DNA of 64,000 nt. Origin: Marinilactibacillus piezotolerans (GTDB lineage Bacteria > Bacillota > Bacilli > Lactobacillales > Carnobacteriaceae_A). Positions within the stretch are counted from its first letter, which is position 1. Each line of letters opens with the position of its first letter. Made by a program: the position numbers and the translations under genes. The notes beneath the pieces are model-generated. The model was not told the origin of the DNA, made no database searches, and was given only the letters and a program-made list of their open reading frames with translations. The stretch lies in assembly GCF_900169305.1 (NCBI RefSeq), contig NZ_FWDP01000004.1, positions 682,001 to 746,000 on the forward strand. Direction: 5' to 3'. Shown here piece by piece: positions 63,454-64,000 of the stretch.

Positions 63454-64000
63454 TTACATTTCCTCCCATTTAAAAGGATTATCGAATTGACCTAAGGTTG
63501 GATGTTTTGTATCTTTTTCAGAAAGGATTGCTTTTTCAGTTTGTATTGGCCAATCAATCTGAATGGAAGAATCGTCAAAAGCAATTCCACCATCATGTTC
63601 AGCCGAATATACTTCGTCAACCTTATACTGAACATTACAATTAGGCGTAAGTGTCACAAAGCCGTGAGCAAATCCTTTAGGAACGAGTAGTTGTCTATGA
63701 TTATATTCGCTTAATATATAGCCTTCCCATTGACCATACGTTGGAGAACCTAAACGAATATCTACTAGGACATCATAAATGACTCCGGTCGTAGCTCGAA
63801 CTAACTTTGTCTGTGCTTTTGGAGGCACTTGAAAATGCATTCCTCTTAGGACACCTGGTTCTACAGATAATGAATGATTATCTTGAATAAACGTATGACT
63901 GATCCCTGCCTCTTCGAATTTCACTTTAGAATAGCTTTCTGTGAAGAAGCCCCTATGATCACCAAAAACGTCTGTCTCTATAATTTTTACATCTTGTAGT
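63454..64000 (-). CDS. rfbC: dTDP-4-dehydrorhamnose 3,5-epimerase (5' end beyond the window)
   Basis: The frame continues upstream of the internal start at 63924 to the window edge (LQDVKIIETDVFGDHRGFF), the normal N-terminus of the family, so only about eight codons are missing. Cupin-fold marks are FIQDNHSLSVEPGVLRGMHFQ with the catalytic His, LVRATTGVIYDVLVDIR, and FAHGFVTL. It epimerises dTDP-4-keto-6-deoxyglucose at C3 and C5. It is the upstream member of rfbC-rfbB-rfbD. Confidence 0.94.
   Translation of the reverse strand, partial: LQDVKIIETDVFGDHRGFFTESYSKVKFEEAGISHTFIQDNHSLSVEPGVLRGMHFQVPPKAQTKLVRATTGVIYDVLVDIRLGSPTYGQWEGYILSEYNHRQLLVPKGFAHGFVTLTPNCNVQYKVDEVYSAEHDGGIAFDDSSIQIDWPIQTEKAILSEKDTKHPTLGQFDNPFKWEEM

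Overview
The window is a low-GC Gram-positive chromosome segment. The gene content points to a lactic acid bacterium of the order Lactobacillales, probably Carnobacteriaceae or a close relative: glycerol is oxidised by a GlpO-type oxidase, several PTS systems are present, there is a CpsC/CpsD tyrosine-kinase exopolysaccharide system, a ComK-like factor and a competence-like sigma factor occur near each other, and there are no sporulation genes beyond a CotH-family kinase. The genus is inference only. Most genes are on the minus strand.

Left part (1-13.5 kb): the N-terminal part of a cation P-type ATPase, a two-gene operon of a degenerate M24 peptidase homologue and NanE, a pRiA4b ORF-3-type protein, a NERD protein, a small conserved protein, a sigma-factor/amidase pair, a DUF1275 membrane protein, an orphan PTS IIB with a terminator-like leader, a CpsB/YwqE-type phosphatase far from its usual partners, and an MFS transporter. 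A block of 52-bp tandem repeats follows, with a 156-bp higher-order period.

Middle part (13.5-35 kb): the glpK-glpO-glpF operon with a match to the CcpA (cre) consensus, an Mga-like regulator overlapping a flavoprotein disulfide-reductase homologue that lacks the redox cysteine, a decayed YoeB-type toxin, a ComK-like factor behind a structured leader, a Fur-box-controlled flavin reductase, a decayed MazE antitoxin, a LysM cell-wall protein split by a +1 frameshift, and a catabolic operon (PRD/EIIA regulator, ascorbate-type PTS IIB and IIC, split transketolase, small transaldolase). An IS3-family element lies directly upstream of that operon.

Right part (35-64 kb): a secreted ChW-repeat protein and a DUF4301 protein flanked by IS21 debris; a Wzx/Wzy-type exopolysaccharide cluster (LCP, Ugd, CpsC, CpsD, initiating sugar transferase, Wzy, four family-4 glycosyltransferases, an HPr-kinase-like P-loop protein, Wzx); a divergent CotH/VTC/DUF4956 operon; a GT2-GtrA plus polytopic membrane protein pair; IS66-like debris; and part of the dTDP-rhamnose operon (rfbC, rfbB, rfbD). 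Taken together the right half is a cell-surface polysaccharide region. No rRNA, tRNA or CRISPR array was seen.
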